Shown here one piece after another: positions 9,151 to 18,345 of a stretch of DNA of 64,000 nucleotides. The notes beneath the pieces are model-generated. The model saw nothing but the letters and a program-made list of their open reading frames with translations. It searched no databases and was not told where the DNA came from. The position numbers and the translations under genes are program-made. How positions within the stretch are numbered: the first letter of the stretch is position 1; each line of letters opens with the position of its first letter. The stretch comes from Marinifilaceae bacterium. Lineage in GTDB: Bacteria > Bacteroidota > Bacteroidia > Bacteroidales > Marinifilaceae. Location of the stretch: positions 62,001-126,000 of the forward strand of contig JAFGYE010000026.1 of assembly GCA_016936255.1 (NCBI GenBank), in the 5' to 3' direction.

Positions 9151-9568
9151 TCCCAAATTATTAATTCGCCTAAGAAGCTGTTTAAATTTATTAATAGCAT
9201 TTGCAGAGAAATATCAAAAATAAGGGAGGTCGTTATTATTTGTTAATGCCTTCACCAAAGGCTTAAACGTCCATTATTATTTGTTAATACCTCCACCAAA
9301 GGCTTAGGCAAGTCATTATAATATGTTAACGGCTTCGTTAAATGAAAAAATCACAATTATAATTTTATAAAAGCGAGGGCAATACATTAGGCAGGCAATT
9401 ATTAGTTGTTAATACCAATTTAATTTCAAAAGTATCTTTAGAAGCTGTTTAAATTTATTTTTAGAAATTTTTATCGAAGAAAAAAGACTCAGAATAAGGC
9501 AAATTTGATGCGGATAGTGGTTCTATTTAACGCAATTATGAGGTTTTTGGCTTATGAAGTTTCTAATT
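9151..9568. repeat. Gap with direct and degenerate tandem repeats
   Basis: No gene is visible. A 20-bp sequence AGAAGCTGTTTAAATTTATT occurs at 9173-9192 and again at 9440-9459. Between them are three degenerate copies of a roughly 40-base unit starting at 9229, 9269 and 9312, each with a TTATTATTTGTTAA-like part followed by a GC-richer GCCTTCACCAAAGGC-like part. A partial fourth copy lies near 9391-9417. This could be the remnant of a small mobile element bounded by the 20-bp direct repeats. Confidence 0.6.
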
Positions 9569-10075
9569 TTAAGCCCGATCAATAGTTGCTTCCCAAAAAT
9601 ACATTGGAGGATTACACTCCTTGAAACCTTCCGAAAGGTAAAGGTTTTGAGCTGTTTGATTGTCGTTTCGAACCTCTAAGGTTATTTTGCAGCAATCTAT
9701 CTTCCTGGCAATGGCTTTAACAGATTTCATTAAGAACCGCCCTACACCTTTCCCCCTATAATCAGGTAAAACTATTAAGTCATGAATGTTTATGAGGGAA
9801 GACATCTTGAAAGTTGAAAAATTCACAAAGCAATTTGCCAAAGCAATATATTCATTCTCATTTTGTACTAAAACCCCAATATAATTAGCCTGTTTTTGCA
9901 ATCCACGTACTAATTCTTGAAATGAATCGGCATGTAATGGCTTTTCACAGCCCATCCGATCCAACATATAGGCATTCATTAAATTGAACAATGCAGTCTG
10001 ATGATCCGGATCATCAAGATCCAGCTCTACAAAGGAAAAAGGAAGTGTTGTCATGTTTTCTGTTTGTAAAAGCAT
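9569..10075 (-). CDS. GNAT-family N-acetyltransferase
   Basis: A 168-residue single-domain acetyltransferase. The acetyl-CoA binding motif A is visible as VLPDYRGKGVGRFLMKSVK (about residues 102-120), and motif B near NLYLSEGFKE. The substrate cannot be assigned; members acetylate small amines, antibiotics or protein N-termini. The start may instead be the ATG at 10054 (MTTLPFSF), giving 161 residues. It lies 26 bases downstream of the nifA-like gene on the same strand and may be cotranscribed with it, which would be unusual for a nif locus but may be coincidental. Confidence 0.88.
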   Translation of the reverse strand: MLLQTENMTTLPFSFVELDLDDPDHQTALFNLMNAYMLDRMGCEKPLHADSFQELVRGLQKQANYIGVLVQNENEYIALANCFVNFSTFKMSSLINIHDLIVLPDYRGKGVGRFLMKSVKAIARKIDCCKITLEVRNDNQTAQNLYLSEGFKECNPPMYFWEATIDRA

Positions 10076-10101
10076 TTACAGTTTGGAAATCTATTTTAAA
10101 A

Positions 10102-11658
10102 TTACACTTTAAAACGCCAGGTTTCAATCTCATATTTTTTCACTCTTGTCCCCAGCATTCTCTCTGTAATGCAAAGCAATTCAGCTGCTTTTGTTACATT
10201 CCCGGCCGTAGTCGTGAGTGCGTCCCGAATCAATTGTTTTTCAAGCTGCTCAACCACAACCATCATTCCACCTTCCATTACACTGTTTGTTGAATCGGCA
10301 GTTTGAAGAGTTGGAGGTAAATCGTAACTATGAATAACATTATCTTTCGTCATTATGCACGATCGTTCAATCACATTCTCCAGTTCCCTAATATTTCCCG
10401 GCCAACGATGAACCATCAACATATTTATTGCAGATGTTGTAATTCTTTTAATTTGAAAATTATTCTTTCGGTTAAACTTATCGATAAAATGATCAACCAA
10501 AATTGGAATATCATCTCTTCTGTGTCGCAAAGGAGGAATAAATATTGGAAAAACATTAATTCTGTAATAGAAATCTTCTCTAAAATCACCATTCTCAATT
10601 AGCTCCTCCAAATTACGGTTTGTTGCTGCCACTATTCGCACATCAACCTTAATGGTTTTAGAACCACCTATACGTTCAAACTCTCTTTCCTGCAAAACCC
10701 GCAACAATTTTACTTGCGTAGATAAAGGCAAATCACCAATTTCATCGAGAAATATTGTTCCCCCATCGGCCAATTCAAATCTCCCCTTTCGCATTTGATC
10801 GGCACCTGTATAAGCTCCTTTTTCATGTCCAAAAAGTTCACTTTCAATTAAGCTTTCCGGCAATGCAGAACAATTTACTTTAATGAGCTTACGATCCTTT
10901 TGTTTGCTTTTGGCATGTATTTCCTCAGCAAATAGTTCTTTTCCAATCCCGCTTTCGCCACGCAACAAAACCGTGCTGTTTGTTTGGGCCACCCGACTTA
11001 CCAATGCATACAAATCACACATTTTGCCTGAGTTACCAATAATATTATGCGGTTTTTGGCTATCGAGCTGACTTTGCAATTCTCTGTTTTGTTCTCGTAA
11101 TGCTTCTAATTCTTCAAGCTTAGCTTGCTTATAACGAGCCGTTTTTGCAATCATCGATCCAACAATACTCAATAGCTGAATATCCTCATTAACAGAAATG
11201 TTGGAATTGTAAATTCTCACAACACTTAAGGCACCCATTACAACATTATCAAGCAAAAGCGGCACACAAATAAAAGTTAACTCATGTCCGTCTTTTGTAA
11301 GTTCCGTTTTAATTTTGTTGATAAAAAGTTTCGATTTTGATATTTCAGAAATAACAACAGGCCTGGCCAATTCAACAACCTTACCTATAATTCCTTCACC
11401 CAAATCGTACTTTCCCCTTGCTTGCTGCGATGCACTTAATCCATAGGCAGCCTCAATCATCATCCGGTTTGTTTGCCGATTAAAAATCGTGATAAAACTT
11501 CTTTCGGCATTCAAATGTTTCACCAAACAAGCTAATATCGGAGATAAATCCTTTTTTAATTCATTACTGTTCAAAAGTCTTTGGCTTATATCGAAAAGAA
11601 GAGACATTTCATTAAAACCATAACATTCGTCGCCTGCTTTTTTGCATTTTAAACTCAT
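10102..11658 (-). CDS. nifA: NifA-like sigma-54-dependent transcriptional activator
   Basis: An enhancer-binding protein of 518 residues that opens sigma-54 promoters by ATP hydrolysis. Domains in order: N-terminal GAF domain (about 20-165), short coiled segment, AAA+ domain (about 195-430) with Walker A GESGIGKE and the sigma-54-contact loop written GAYTGA rather than GAFTGA, then a Fis-type helix-turn-helix (NVTKAAELLCITERM). It faces the nif operon, so NifA is the best name. The closeness to NifA rather than another GAF activator is inference from context. The start at 11658 was chosen because a -7-type box (TAATTTTG on the minus strand, 11686-11693) lies just upstream and overlies longer alternatives. 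No CxxxxC linker motif, found in oxygen-sensitive rhizobial NifA, is present. Confidence 0.85.
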   Translation of the reverse strand: MSLKCKKAGDECYGFNEMSLLFDISQRLLNSNELKKDLSPILACLVKHLNAERSFITIFNRQTNRMMIEAAYGLSASQQARGKYDLGEGIIGKVVELARPVVISEISKSKLFINKIKTELTKDGHELTFICVPLLLDNVVMGALSVVRIYNSNISVNEDIQLLSIVGSMIAKTARYKQAKLEELEALREQNRELQSQLDSQKPHNIIGNSGKMCDLYALVSRVAQTNSTVLLRGESGIGKELFAEEIHAKSKQKDRKLIKVNCSALPESLIESELFGHEKGAYTGADQMRKGRFELADGGTIFLDEIGDLPLSTQVKLLRVLQEREFERIGGSKTIKVDVRIVAATNRNLEELIENGDFREDFYYRINVFPIFIPPLRHRRDDIPILVDHFIDKFNRKNNFQIKRITTSAINMLMVHRWPGNIRELENVIERSCIMTKDNVIHSYDLPPTLQTADSTNSVMEGGMMVVVEQLEKQLIRDALTTTAGNVTKAAELLCITERMLGTRVKKYEIETWRFKV

Positions 11659-11685
11659 AAGCGAATATTTAACGGGGTACATCTG

Positions 11686-11693
11686 CAAAATTA
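11686..11693 (-). promoter_or_regulatory. Candidate -7 box of the nifA-like gene
   Basis: TAATTTTG on the minus strand fits TAnnTTTG and lies 28 bases before the chosen ATG. A CAA (TTG on the minus strand) lies 23 bases beyond it, slightly more than the 19-21 norm. Confidence 0.45.
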
Positions 11694-11989
11694 TAAAAAA
11701 AGGAACAACACCCCCACAAAACACACAAATCATTTAATAATTTATACTTATTACAAATCATACCCCATTAAAAGAACATTACAATACAAATAAAAATACA
11801 TTAAAAACCAACACACCCCCATTTAAACAATTCCCATCACTTACAAAACCATTTTGGAACAATTTGAATCCTAAATTCAAATTTTGTTTAAAATACATTT
11901 CTGTATGAATCAAATAATCAAACAGATCGAAATCCCTTACTGAACCAACGATTACACACTTAAATTCAAATATGTACTCCAAAACTATC

Positions 11990-12011
11990 TTTCCTACAAA
12001 TTTGTAGGAAA
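11990..12011. promoter_or_regulatory. 22-bp perfect palindrome upstream of nifH
   Basis: The half-site TTTCCTACAAA is followed directly by its exact reverse complement with no spacer. It lies 166 bases before the nifH start. A spacer-free dyad of this length suggests a dimeric regulator site. The binding protein is unknown. Confidence 0.55.
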
Positions 12012-12057
12012 TCGAAGTGCCTGCAATGCAAAATAAATACGGACAAAACAACAATAA

Positions 12058-13002
<945 letters not shown>

Positions 13003-13060
13003 TAAATCTTGCTCAAATTAATAAAACACACAATCTAAAACATTTAAAACAATACAGACT

Positions 13061-13387
13061 ATGTTAATGATAAAAGCAATAATCCGCCCTGAAAAAACCA
13101 ATAAGGTCTTAAAAGCTCTGTTTGAAGCAGGATACATCGCTGTAACAAAAATGCCTGTGGTTGGCCGCGGCAAGCAGCGGGGAATCAAAATTGGTGATGT
13201 TACTTACGATGAACTGCCTAAAGAAATGCTGATGATGGTTATTAAAGATGAAGACAAAGATTTCGCCATCAACACCATTCTGGATGCTGCCCGATCCACT
13301 CCAAAAGGAGCCTTCGGTGATGGGAAAATATTCGTATCTCCAGTTGATGAAGCCTACACAATAAGCAGAGGTACCAAAGAATTATAA
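13061..13387 (+). CDS. nifI1: Nitrogenase-associated PII-like regulator NifI1
   Basis: A 108-residue GlnB-family protein, encoded between nifH and nifD as in methanogens, clostridia and green sulfur bacteria. In methanogens the NifI1/NifI2 pair binds NifDK and blocks activity when ammonium is added, and 2-oxoglutarate relieves the block. That role is transferred by family and position. The sequence shows the PII N-terminus (MIKAIIRPEKTNKVLKALF), a T-loop region and the C-terminal GDGKIFVSPVDEAYTIS block. The tyrosine uridylylated in GlnB is not clearly positioned. The start could also be two codons later at MIKAII. Confidence 0.93.
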   Translation: MLMIKAIIRPEKTNKVLKALFEAGYIAVTKMPVVGRGKQRGIKIGDVTYDELPKEMLMMVIKDEDKDFAINTILDAARSTPKGAFGDGKIFVSPVDEAYTISRGTKEL

Positions 13388-13405
13388 ACCTAAAAACTCG
13401 AAGGT

Positions 13406-13786
13406 ATGAAGTGTATAATGTCCATTATCAAGATTAATAAAATGAACAAAACCAAACGGGCTTTGCGTGATGCCGGATTTTCTTCGATGACTGCAACAGG
13501 TAGTGTATTCGGACGCGGCAAAGGCCTTTGGGATGCTAAAGTTTTAGAAGGTGTAAAGAATGATCAGCCTGAAGCATTGGAGCTTTTAGGAAAAGAACCC
13601 AGACTTCGCCCTCAACGCCTGCTTCAAGTTGTTGTTCCGAACCATAAGGTATCAGAATGTATCGAAACAATAATCGAAGCCAATCAATCAAAAAGCCCAG
13701 GAGATGGTAAAATTTTCGTTTTGCCTGTAAATGAAGCGATACGTGTAAGAACTGCAGAAAGCGGTGATCAAGTTCTGGATAATTAA
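13406..13786 (+). CDS. nifI2: Nitrogenase-associated PII-like regulator NifI2
   Basis: The partner of NifI1, 126 residues, 18 bases downstream. It has the same fold (MSIIKINKMNKTKRALRDAGF at the start, GDGKIFVLPVNEAIRVRT at the end) and the longer T-loop region typical of NifI2 (SVFGRGKGLWDAKVLEG). The two together form the complex that switches nitrogenase off in response to fixed nitrogen, by analogy with methanogen systems. Its stop lies 10 bases before the chosen nifD ATG, indicating tight cotranscription. Confidence 0.93.
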   Translation: MKCIMSIIKINKMNKTKRALRDAGFSSMTATGSVFGRGKGLWDAKVLEGVKNDQPEALELLGKEPRLRPQRLLQVVVPNHKVSECIETIIEANQSKSPGDGKIFVLPVNEAIRVRTAESGDQVLDN

Positions 13787-13796
13787 ACGAAAAGCT

Positions 13797-15428
13797 ATGG
13801 TAAAAAAATTAGATATAACACAGGGTTTGCCGGATCCATCGAAAGTGATGGATGAGATCATGGCAAAATACCCGACAAAAATTGCCAAAAAACGTCAAAA
13901 GTCATTGGTGGTTAATGATCCTGCCGAAGGAAAAGAAATTCAAGCCAACGTAAGAACCATTCCGGGAATTATTACTCAACGAGGATGTACTTACGCAGGA
14001 TGTAAAGGGGTAGTATTAGGCCCAACAAGAGATATTATTAATTTGGTTCACGGGCCAATTGGCTGCAGTTTTTACGCCTGGCTTACAAGAAGAAACCAAA
14101 CCAGACCTGCTGAAGGAGAAGATAACTTTATTACCTACAGTTTTTCTACCGACATACAGGATTCTAACATTGTATTTGGTGGTGAAGCTAAGCTAAAAGA
14201 TGCCGTTCGCGAAGCATTCGAGATTTTTAAACCCAAAGCAATTGGCATTTTCTCAACCTGCCCTGTTGGTTTAATCGGAGATGATGTGCACTCAGTATCC
14301 CGCGAGATGAAAGAGGAATTGGGAATTAATATTTTCGGTTTTAGCTGCGAAGGATACCGCGGTGTATCTCAATCGGCGGGTCACCACATTGCAAACAATG
14401 GTGTATTCAAAAATGTAATCGGCAACAACAACAGAGACCGTATTGGCAAATTCCAAATCAATCTGCTTGGCGAATACAATATTGGTGGTGACGCTTTTGA
14501 ATTGGAAAGATTGTTTGATGAAGCTGGAATCACTTTGCTGTCCACTTTTAGTGGTAACTCTACGATCGAAAGTATGGAATATGCTCATACCGCTGACCTT
14601 AATCTGATTATGTGTCACCGCTCCATCAATTACATTGCTGAGATGATGGAAGAGAAATATGGTATTCCTTGGGTGAAAGTTAGTTTCATTGGTGCAGAAG
14701 GCAGTGCAAAAGCTCTTCGTAAAGTCGCTGAGTATTTTGATGATGCTGAGCTAAGTGCAAAAGTGGAAGAGATTATAGAACGCGAGATGAAGAAAGTGGA
14801 AGTGGTAAGAGAAGCTGTAAAAGCAAAAACAGAAGGCAAATTAGCCATGATGTTTGTTGGAGGTTCAAGAGCTCATCATTATCAGGATTTATTCTCGGAA
14901 ATAGGTGTAACCACAGTATCGGCAGGATATGAATTTGCTCACCGTGACGATTACGAAGGCAGAGATGTTATTCCAAGCATAAAAATTGATGCCGATACCC
15001 GAAACATTGAAGATCTGACTGTTGAGAAAGATCTTGAATTATACCGTGAAGACTTAGCTGTAAAAAAAGAAAAACTTCTTAAAAATGGTTACGAATTCAG
15101 CAACTATGACGGTATGATGTCCGAAATGAAAAAGAACTCACTGGTTATTGATGACATCAACCATTGGGAAACTGAAAAGCTGATTGAGTACTATAAACCT
15201 GATATTTTTTGTGCAGGTATTAAAGAAAAATATGTGGTGCAAAAGTCTGGAGTTCCATTGAAACAATTACACAGCTACGATTACGGTGGACCCTATGCCG
15301 GTTTTGAAGGAGCAATCAATTTCTATCTGGAAATGGAGCGCATGCTCTGCACAAGAATCTGGAAAATGGTGACTACACCTTGGAAAACCGACCCTGAAAT
15401 TGTTGGAAGTTTTGCCATTAACGAATAA
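13797..15428 (+). CDS. nifD: Nitrogenase molybdenum-iron protein alpha chain
   Basis: The catalytic subunit carrying FeMo-cofactor. P-cluster ligands are Cys64 (RGCTYAGCK), Cys90 (GPIGC) and Cys155 (STCPVG). The cofactor is held by Cys273 (IMCHRS) and His492 (LHSYDYGGPY). The active-site Gln192 and His196 (SQSAGHH) are present, as expected of a Mo enzyme rather than the V- or Fe-only type. It is 543 residues from ATG 13797; an upstream in-frame ATG at 13764 would overlap nifI2. The roughly 50-residue insertion before the cofactor histidine (about 400-460) is typical of the clostridial/chlorobial/archaeal group. Confidence 0.98.
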   Translation: MVKKLDITQGLPDPSKVMDEIMAKYPTKIAKKRQKSLVVNDPAEGKEIQANVRTIPGIITQRGCTYAGCKGVVLGPTRDIINLVHGPIGCSFYAWLTRRNQTRPAEGEDNFITYSFSTDIQDSNIVFGGEAKLKDAVREAFEIFKPKAIGIFSTCPVGLIGDDVHSVSREMKEELGINIFGFSCEGYRGVSQSAGHHIANNGVFKNVIGNNNRDRIGKFQINLLGEYNIGGDAFELERLFDEAGITLLSTFSGNSTIESMEYAHTADLNLIMCHRSINYIAEMMEEKYGIPWVKVSFIGAEGSAKALRKVAEYFDDAELSAKVEEIIEREMKKVEVVREAVKAKTEGKLAMMFVGGSRAHHYQDLFSEIGVTTVSAGYEFAHRDDYEGRDVIPSIKIDADTRNIEDLTVEKDLELYREDLAVKKEKLLKNGYEFSNYDGMMSEMKKNSLVIDDINHWETEKLIEYYKPDIFCAGIKEKYVVQKSGVPLKQLHSYDYGGPYAGFEGAINFYLEMERMLCTRIWKMVTTPWKTDPEIVGSFAINE

Positions 15429-15434
15429 AGGAGG
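15427..15434 (+). promoter_or_regulatory. Strong Shine-Dalgarno site before nifK
   Basis: AAAGGAGG with an 8-base spacer to the nifK ATG at 15443. Bacteroidota genes rarely use such sites, and I noticed none this strong before neighbouring genes. Confidence 0.8.
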
Positions 15435-15442
15435 ACAAATAG

Positions 15443-16825
15443 ATGTTATTAAATCATACAACAAGTAAAATAGTAGAGAGAAAGGCCTTAACGGTAAATC
15501 CGGCGAAGACCTGTCAGCCTATTGGTGCAATGTATGCCGCATTAGGAATACACGGATGTTTGCCTCACAGTCATGGCTCGCAAGGCTGCTGTTCTTATCA
15601 CAGAAGTACTTTAACCCGACACTACAAAGAACCCGTAATGGCTGCAACCAGTTCATTTACCGAAGGTTCATCCGTTTTTGGCGGACAAGCAAACTTACTG
15701 CAGGCAATCACAAATATTTTTACCATATACGAGCCGGATATAATTGCAGTGCATTCCACATGTTTATCAGAAACAATTGGCGATGACTTAGGGCAGATTG
15801 TAAGTAAGGCTGCATCGGATGGTAAAATTCCGGAAGGAAAGCACGTGATACAGGCTCCAACTCCAAGTTACGTAGGTAGTCATGTAACTGGTTATGCCAA
15901 TATGCTGGAAGGTATTGTAAAATATTTCGCTAAAAAAAGCGATAGTCTTAAAAATCAGCTGAATATTCTCTCTGGTTGGGTAGAACCTTCTGACATGAGA
16001 GAATTAAAAAGAATTTTAAAACTAATGAAGGTGAAAAATGTTTTGCTTCCTGACACTTCAGATGTTTTGGATTCGCCTATGAACGGGAAATTTGAAATGT
16101 ATCCGAAAGGAGGAACTACAATTCCAGAAATGGTAAGCATGGGTGACAGCCTTCATACCCTTGCCTTGGGTGAATGGGCAACGGAAAAAGCAGCTATCAA
16201 TCTCGACAATCAGTGTAAAGTAAAATTCAGCATACAGGATCTGCCAATTGGTATTCAGGCAACTGATCGTTTTATTCAGTCACTGGCAAAACTTGGATCT
16301 GTTTCTGTTCCTGAATCCATTAACGATGAACGTGGACGTTTGATTGATGTGATTACTGATATGCACCAATACCTGTATGGTAAACGTGTAGCATTATGGG
16401 GTGATCCCGATCAATTGATTCCATTAGCAGAGTTTTTGGTAGACATGGATATGAAACCAGTTTACATTGTTTCAGGAACTCCCGGTAAAACATTCGAAAA
16501 AAAAATGGAAAAGATTCTAAGCAAAAGTGTACCAGAGGCCAAATATAAAAACGGTGCCAATGCCGATATGCTTTTAATGCACCAATGGATCAAAGAAAAC
16601 CCTGTGGATCTATTAATTGGAAACACCTATGGAAAATACATTTCGAGAGATGAAAAGATTCCATTTGTACGAATGGGCTTCCCTATTATCGACCGCATTG
16701 GACACAGTTATTTTCCAACACTAGGTTATATGGGAGGATTGAGAATTCTTGAAAAAATTCTTTCAGTACTTATGGATCAGCAGGATGCAACTTGCCCTGA
16801 AGAATCATTCGAGTTGGTAATGTAG
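15443..16825 (+). CDS. nifK: Nitrogenase molybdenum-iron protein beta chain
   Basis: Pairs with NifD in the alpha2beta2 dinitrogenase and shares the P-cluster. Ligand cysteines are Cys24 (KTCQPIGAMYA), Cys49 in the SHGSQGCC motif and Cys107 (HSTCLSETIGDD). It is 460 residues, the short form without the N-terminal extension of Azotobacter NifK, consistent with the long-insert NifD group. It lies 14 bases after nifD and, unusually for the phylum, has a near-perfect Shine-Dalgarno. A long inverted repeat follows it, separating the structural genes from nifEN. Confidence 0.98.
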   Translation: MLLNHTTSKIVERKALTVNPAKTCQPIGAMYAALGIHGCLPHSHGSQGCCSYHRSTLTRHYKEPVMAATSSFTEGSSVFGGQANLLQAITNIFTIYEPDIIAVHSTCLSETIGDDLGQIVSKAASDGKIPEGKHVIQAPTPSYVGSHVTGYANMLEGIVKYFAKKSDSLKNQLNILSGWVEPSDMRELKRILKLMKVKNVLLPDTSDVLDSPMNGKFEMYPKGGTTIPEMVSMGDSLHTLALGEWATEKAAINLDNQCKVKFSIQDLPIGIQATDRFIQSLAKLGSVSVPESINDERGRLIDVITDMHQYLYGKRVALWGDPDQLIPLAEFLVDMDMKPVYIVSGTPGKTFEKKMEKILSKSVPEAKYKNGANADMLLMHQWIKENPVDLLIGNTYGKYISRDEKIPFVRMGFPIIDRIGHSYFPTLGYMGGLRILEKILSVLMDQQDATCPEESFELVM

Positions 16826-16835
16826 TGATGCGATG

Positions 16836-16917
16836 AAATGAAGGAGGTTACTGGCTAAGTTGCAAATCATACCATTTTCTCATAGCTAGGATAAAACGTC
16901 TCCCACCTCCTTCATTT
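16836..16917 (+). promoter_or_regulatory. Long-range hairpin between nifK and nifE
   Basis: AAATGAAGGAGGT (16836-16848) is perfectly complementary to ACCTCCTTCATTT (16905-16917) with a 56-base loop. Four T residues end at 16919. It could be a processing or stability element that keeps nifHDK mRNA abundant, a leaky terminator, or a folded regulator of nifEN. No known riboswitch was recognised in the loop. Confidence 0.6.
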
Positions 16918-17008
16918 TTATCACTCGTTTTGAATAAAAACCAATACGAAGAAAAATTTCTTCCCTCTCAATATAAACCTGTGCATTACACATATATAAC
17001 GAACGACA

Positions 17009-18340
17009 ATGGAGAGAATAATCAAAGAACGATCCACTCAGGTACACACAATAGGAACATCAGCCCATGATTTAGATTGTGAGAAGAAAAGCTTAGCCGG
17101 AAGTGTCAGCCAACGCGCCTGTGTATTTTGCGGCTCGCGGGTTGTACTTTATCCCATTGCCGATGCACTGCACCTGATTCACGGCCCCATAGGTTGTGCC
17201 GCTTACACCTGGGATATCCGGGGTGCATTATCCTCCGGACCGCAATTGCACCGATTAAGTTTTTCGACCGATTTACGCGAACGTGATGTGGTTTTTGGCG
17301 GAGAACCAAAACTCTATACTGCACTTACTGAATTAATTGAAGCCTACAAACCGAAAGCAGCATTTGTCTACTCCACCTGCATTGTTGGCGTTATTGGCGA
17401 TGATGTTGAAGCCGTGTGCCGAAAAGTATCTGCAGAACAAAAAATAGATATATTGCCTGTAATGGCGGAAGGTTTTAAAGGTACAAAAAAAGACGGGTAC
17501 AAAGCTGCCTGCGATGCTCTGTCGAAACTTGTCGGCACAGATAATGAATTTCAGGCACCTCCTTTTAGCATAAACATTTTGGGAGATTTTAATTTGGCTG
17601 GAGAACTATGGATGCTAAAGGAATATTACGAAAAAATTGGTATAAACATTATTACCTGCCTTACCGGCGATGGCAGAATAAATGAAATTCGTCAGGCACA
17701 CAAAGCCTCCATAAATGTAGTTCAATGCTCTGGTTCAATGATGCATCTGGCCAAAGAAATGGAAGAAAAATACGGGATTCCATTCATAAAAGTATCCTAT
17801 TTCGGGATTGAAGATATGGCTGATGCCCTTTACGAAGCAGCCGGTTTTTTTAATAATGATGAAATGCTTCAAAAAGCAAAAGATTTAGTTTCGAAAGAAA
17901 TTAGGACTTTACTACCTGCTTTAACTCCATTCAAAGAAAAATTACAAGGCAAAAAGGCCGCGATTTATGTTGGTGGTGCCTTTAAGGCAATCAGCTTGGT
18001 GAAAGCCCTTCGGTTAATTGGAATGAAAACCGTAATGGTAGGATCGCAAACCGGAAACAAAGACGATTACAATTTGCTTAAAAAATTGTGCGATGAAGGA
18101 ACCATTATTGTTGATGATTCAAATCCGAATGAACTTTCAGAATTTGTAAAAGAAAAAGGAGTTGACCTCTTTATTGGCGGCGTAAAAGAACGTCCGATTG
18201 CCTACAAATTAGGAATTGGGTTCTGCGATCACAATCACGAAAGAAAAGAAGCATTGGCTGGTTTCGAAGGCATGCTAAACTTTGCAAACGAGGTTTACGC
18301 CTCGGTAACCAGTCCTGTATGGAAATTCTTTAAACGCTAA
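17009..18340 (+). CDS. nifE: Nitrogenase cofactor scaffold protein NifE
   Basis: With NifN it forms the scaffold on which the NifB product is matured into FeMo-cofactor before transfer to NifD. The 443-residue protein is a NifD paralogue. It keeps the P-cluster-like cysteines (Cys38, Cys41, Cys63 in GPIGCAAYTW, and one in the STCIVGVIGDD motif), but lacks the GHH active-site motif and the cofactor histidine block of NifD. This separates it from a second nifD. It starts 183 bases after nifK, beyond the inverted repeat, and is followed 5 bases later by nifN. Confidence 0.95.
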   Translation: MERIIKERSTQVHTIGTSAHDLDCEKKSLAGSVSQRACVFCGSRVVLYPIADALHLIHGPIGCAAYTWDIRGALSSGPQLHRLSFSTDLRERDVVFGGEPKLYTALTELIEAYKPKAAFVYSTCIVGVIGDDVEAVCRKVSAEQKIDILPVMAEGFKGTKKDGYKAACDALSKLVGTDNEFQAPPFSINILGDFNLAGELWMLKEYYEKIGINIITCLTGDGRINEIRQAHKASINVVQCSGSMMHLAKEMEEKYGIPFIKVSYFGIEDMADALYEAAGFFNNDEMLQKAKDLVSKEIRTLLPALTPFKEKLQGKKAAIYVGGAFKAISLVKALRLIGMKTVMVGSQTGNKDDYNLLKKLCDEGTIIVDDSNPNELSEFVKEKGVDLFIGGVKERPIAYKLGIGFCDHNHERKEALAGFEGMLNFANEVYASVTSPVWKFFKR

Positions 18341-18345
18341 CTCAC

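Noticed and set aside
9173-9350. CRISPR array
   Set aside because: The roughly 40-base units are degenerate along their whole length, number three to four, have no unique spacers, and no cas gene is near.
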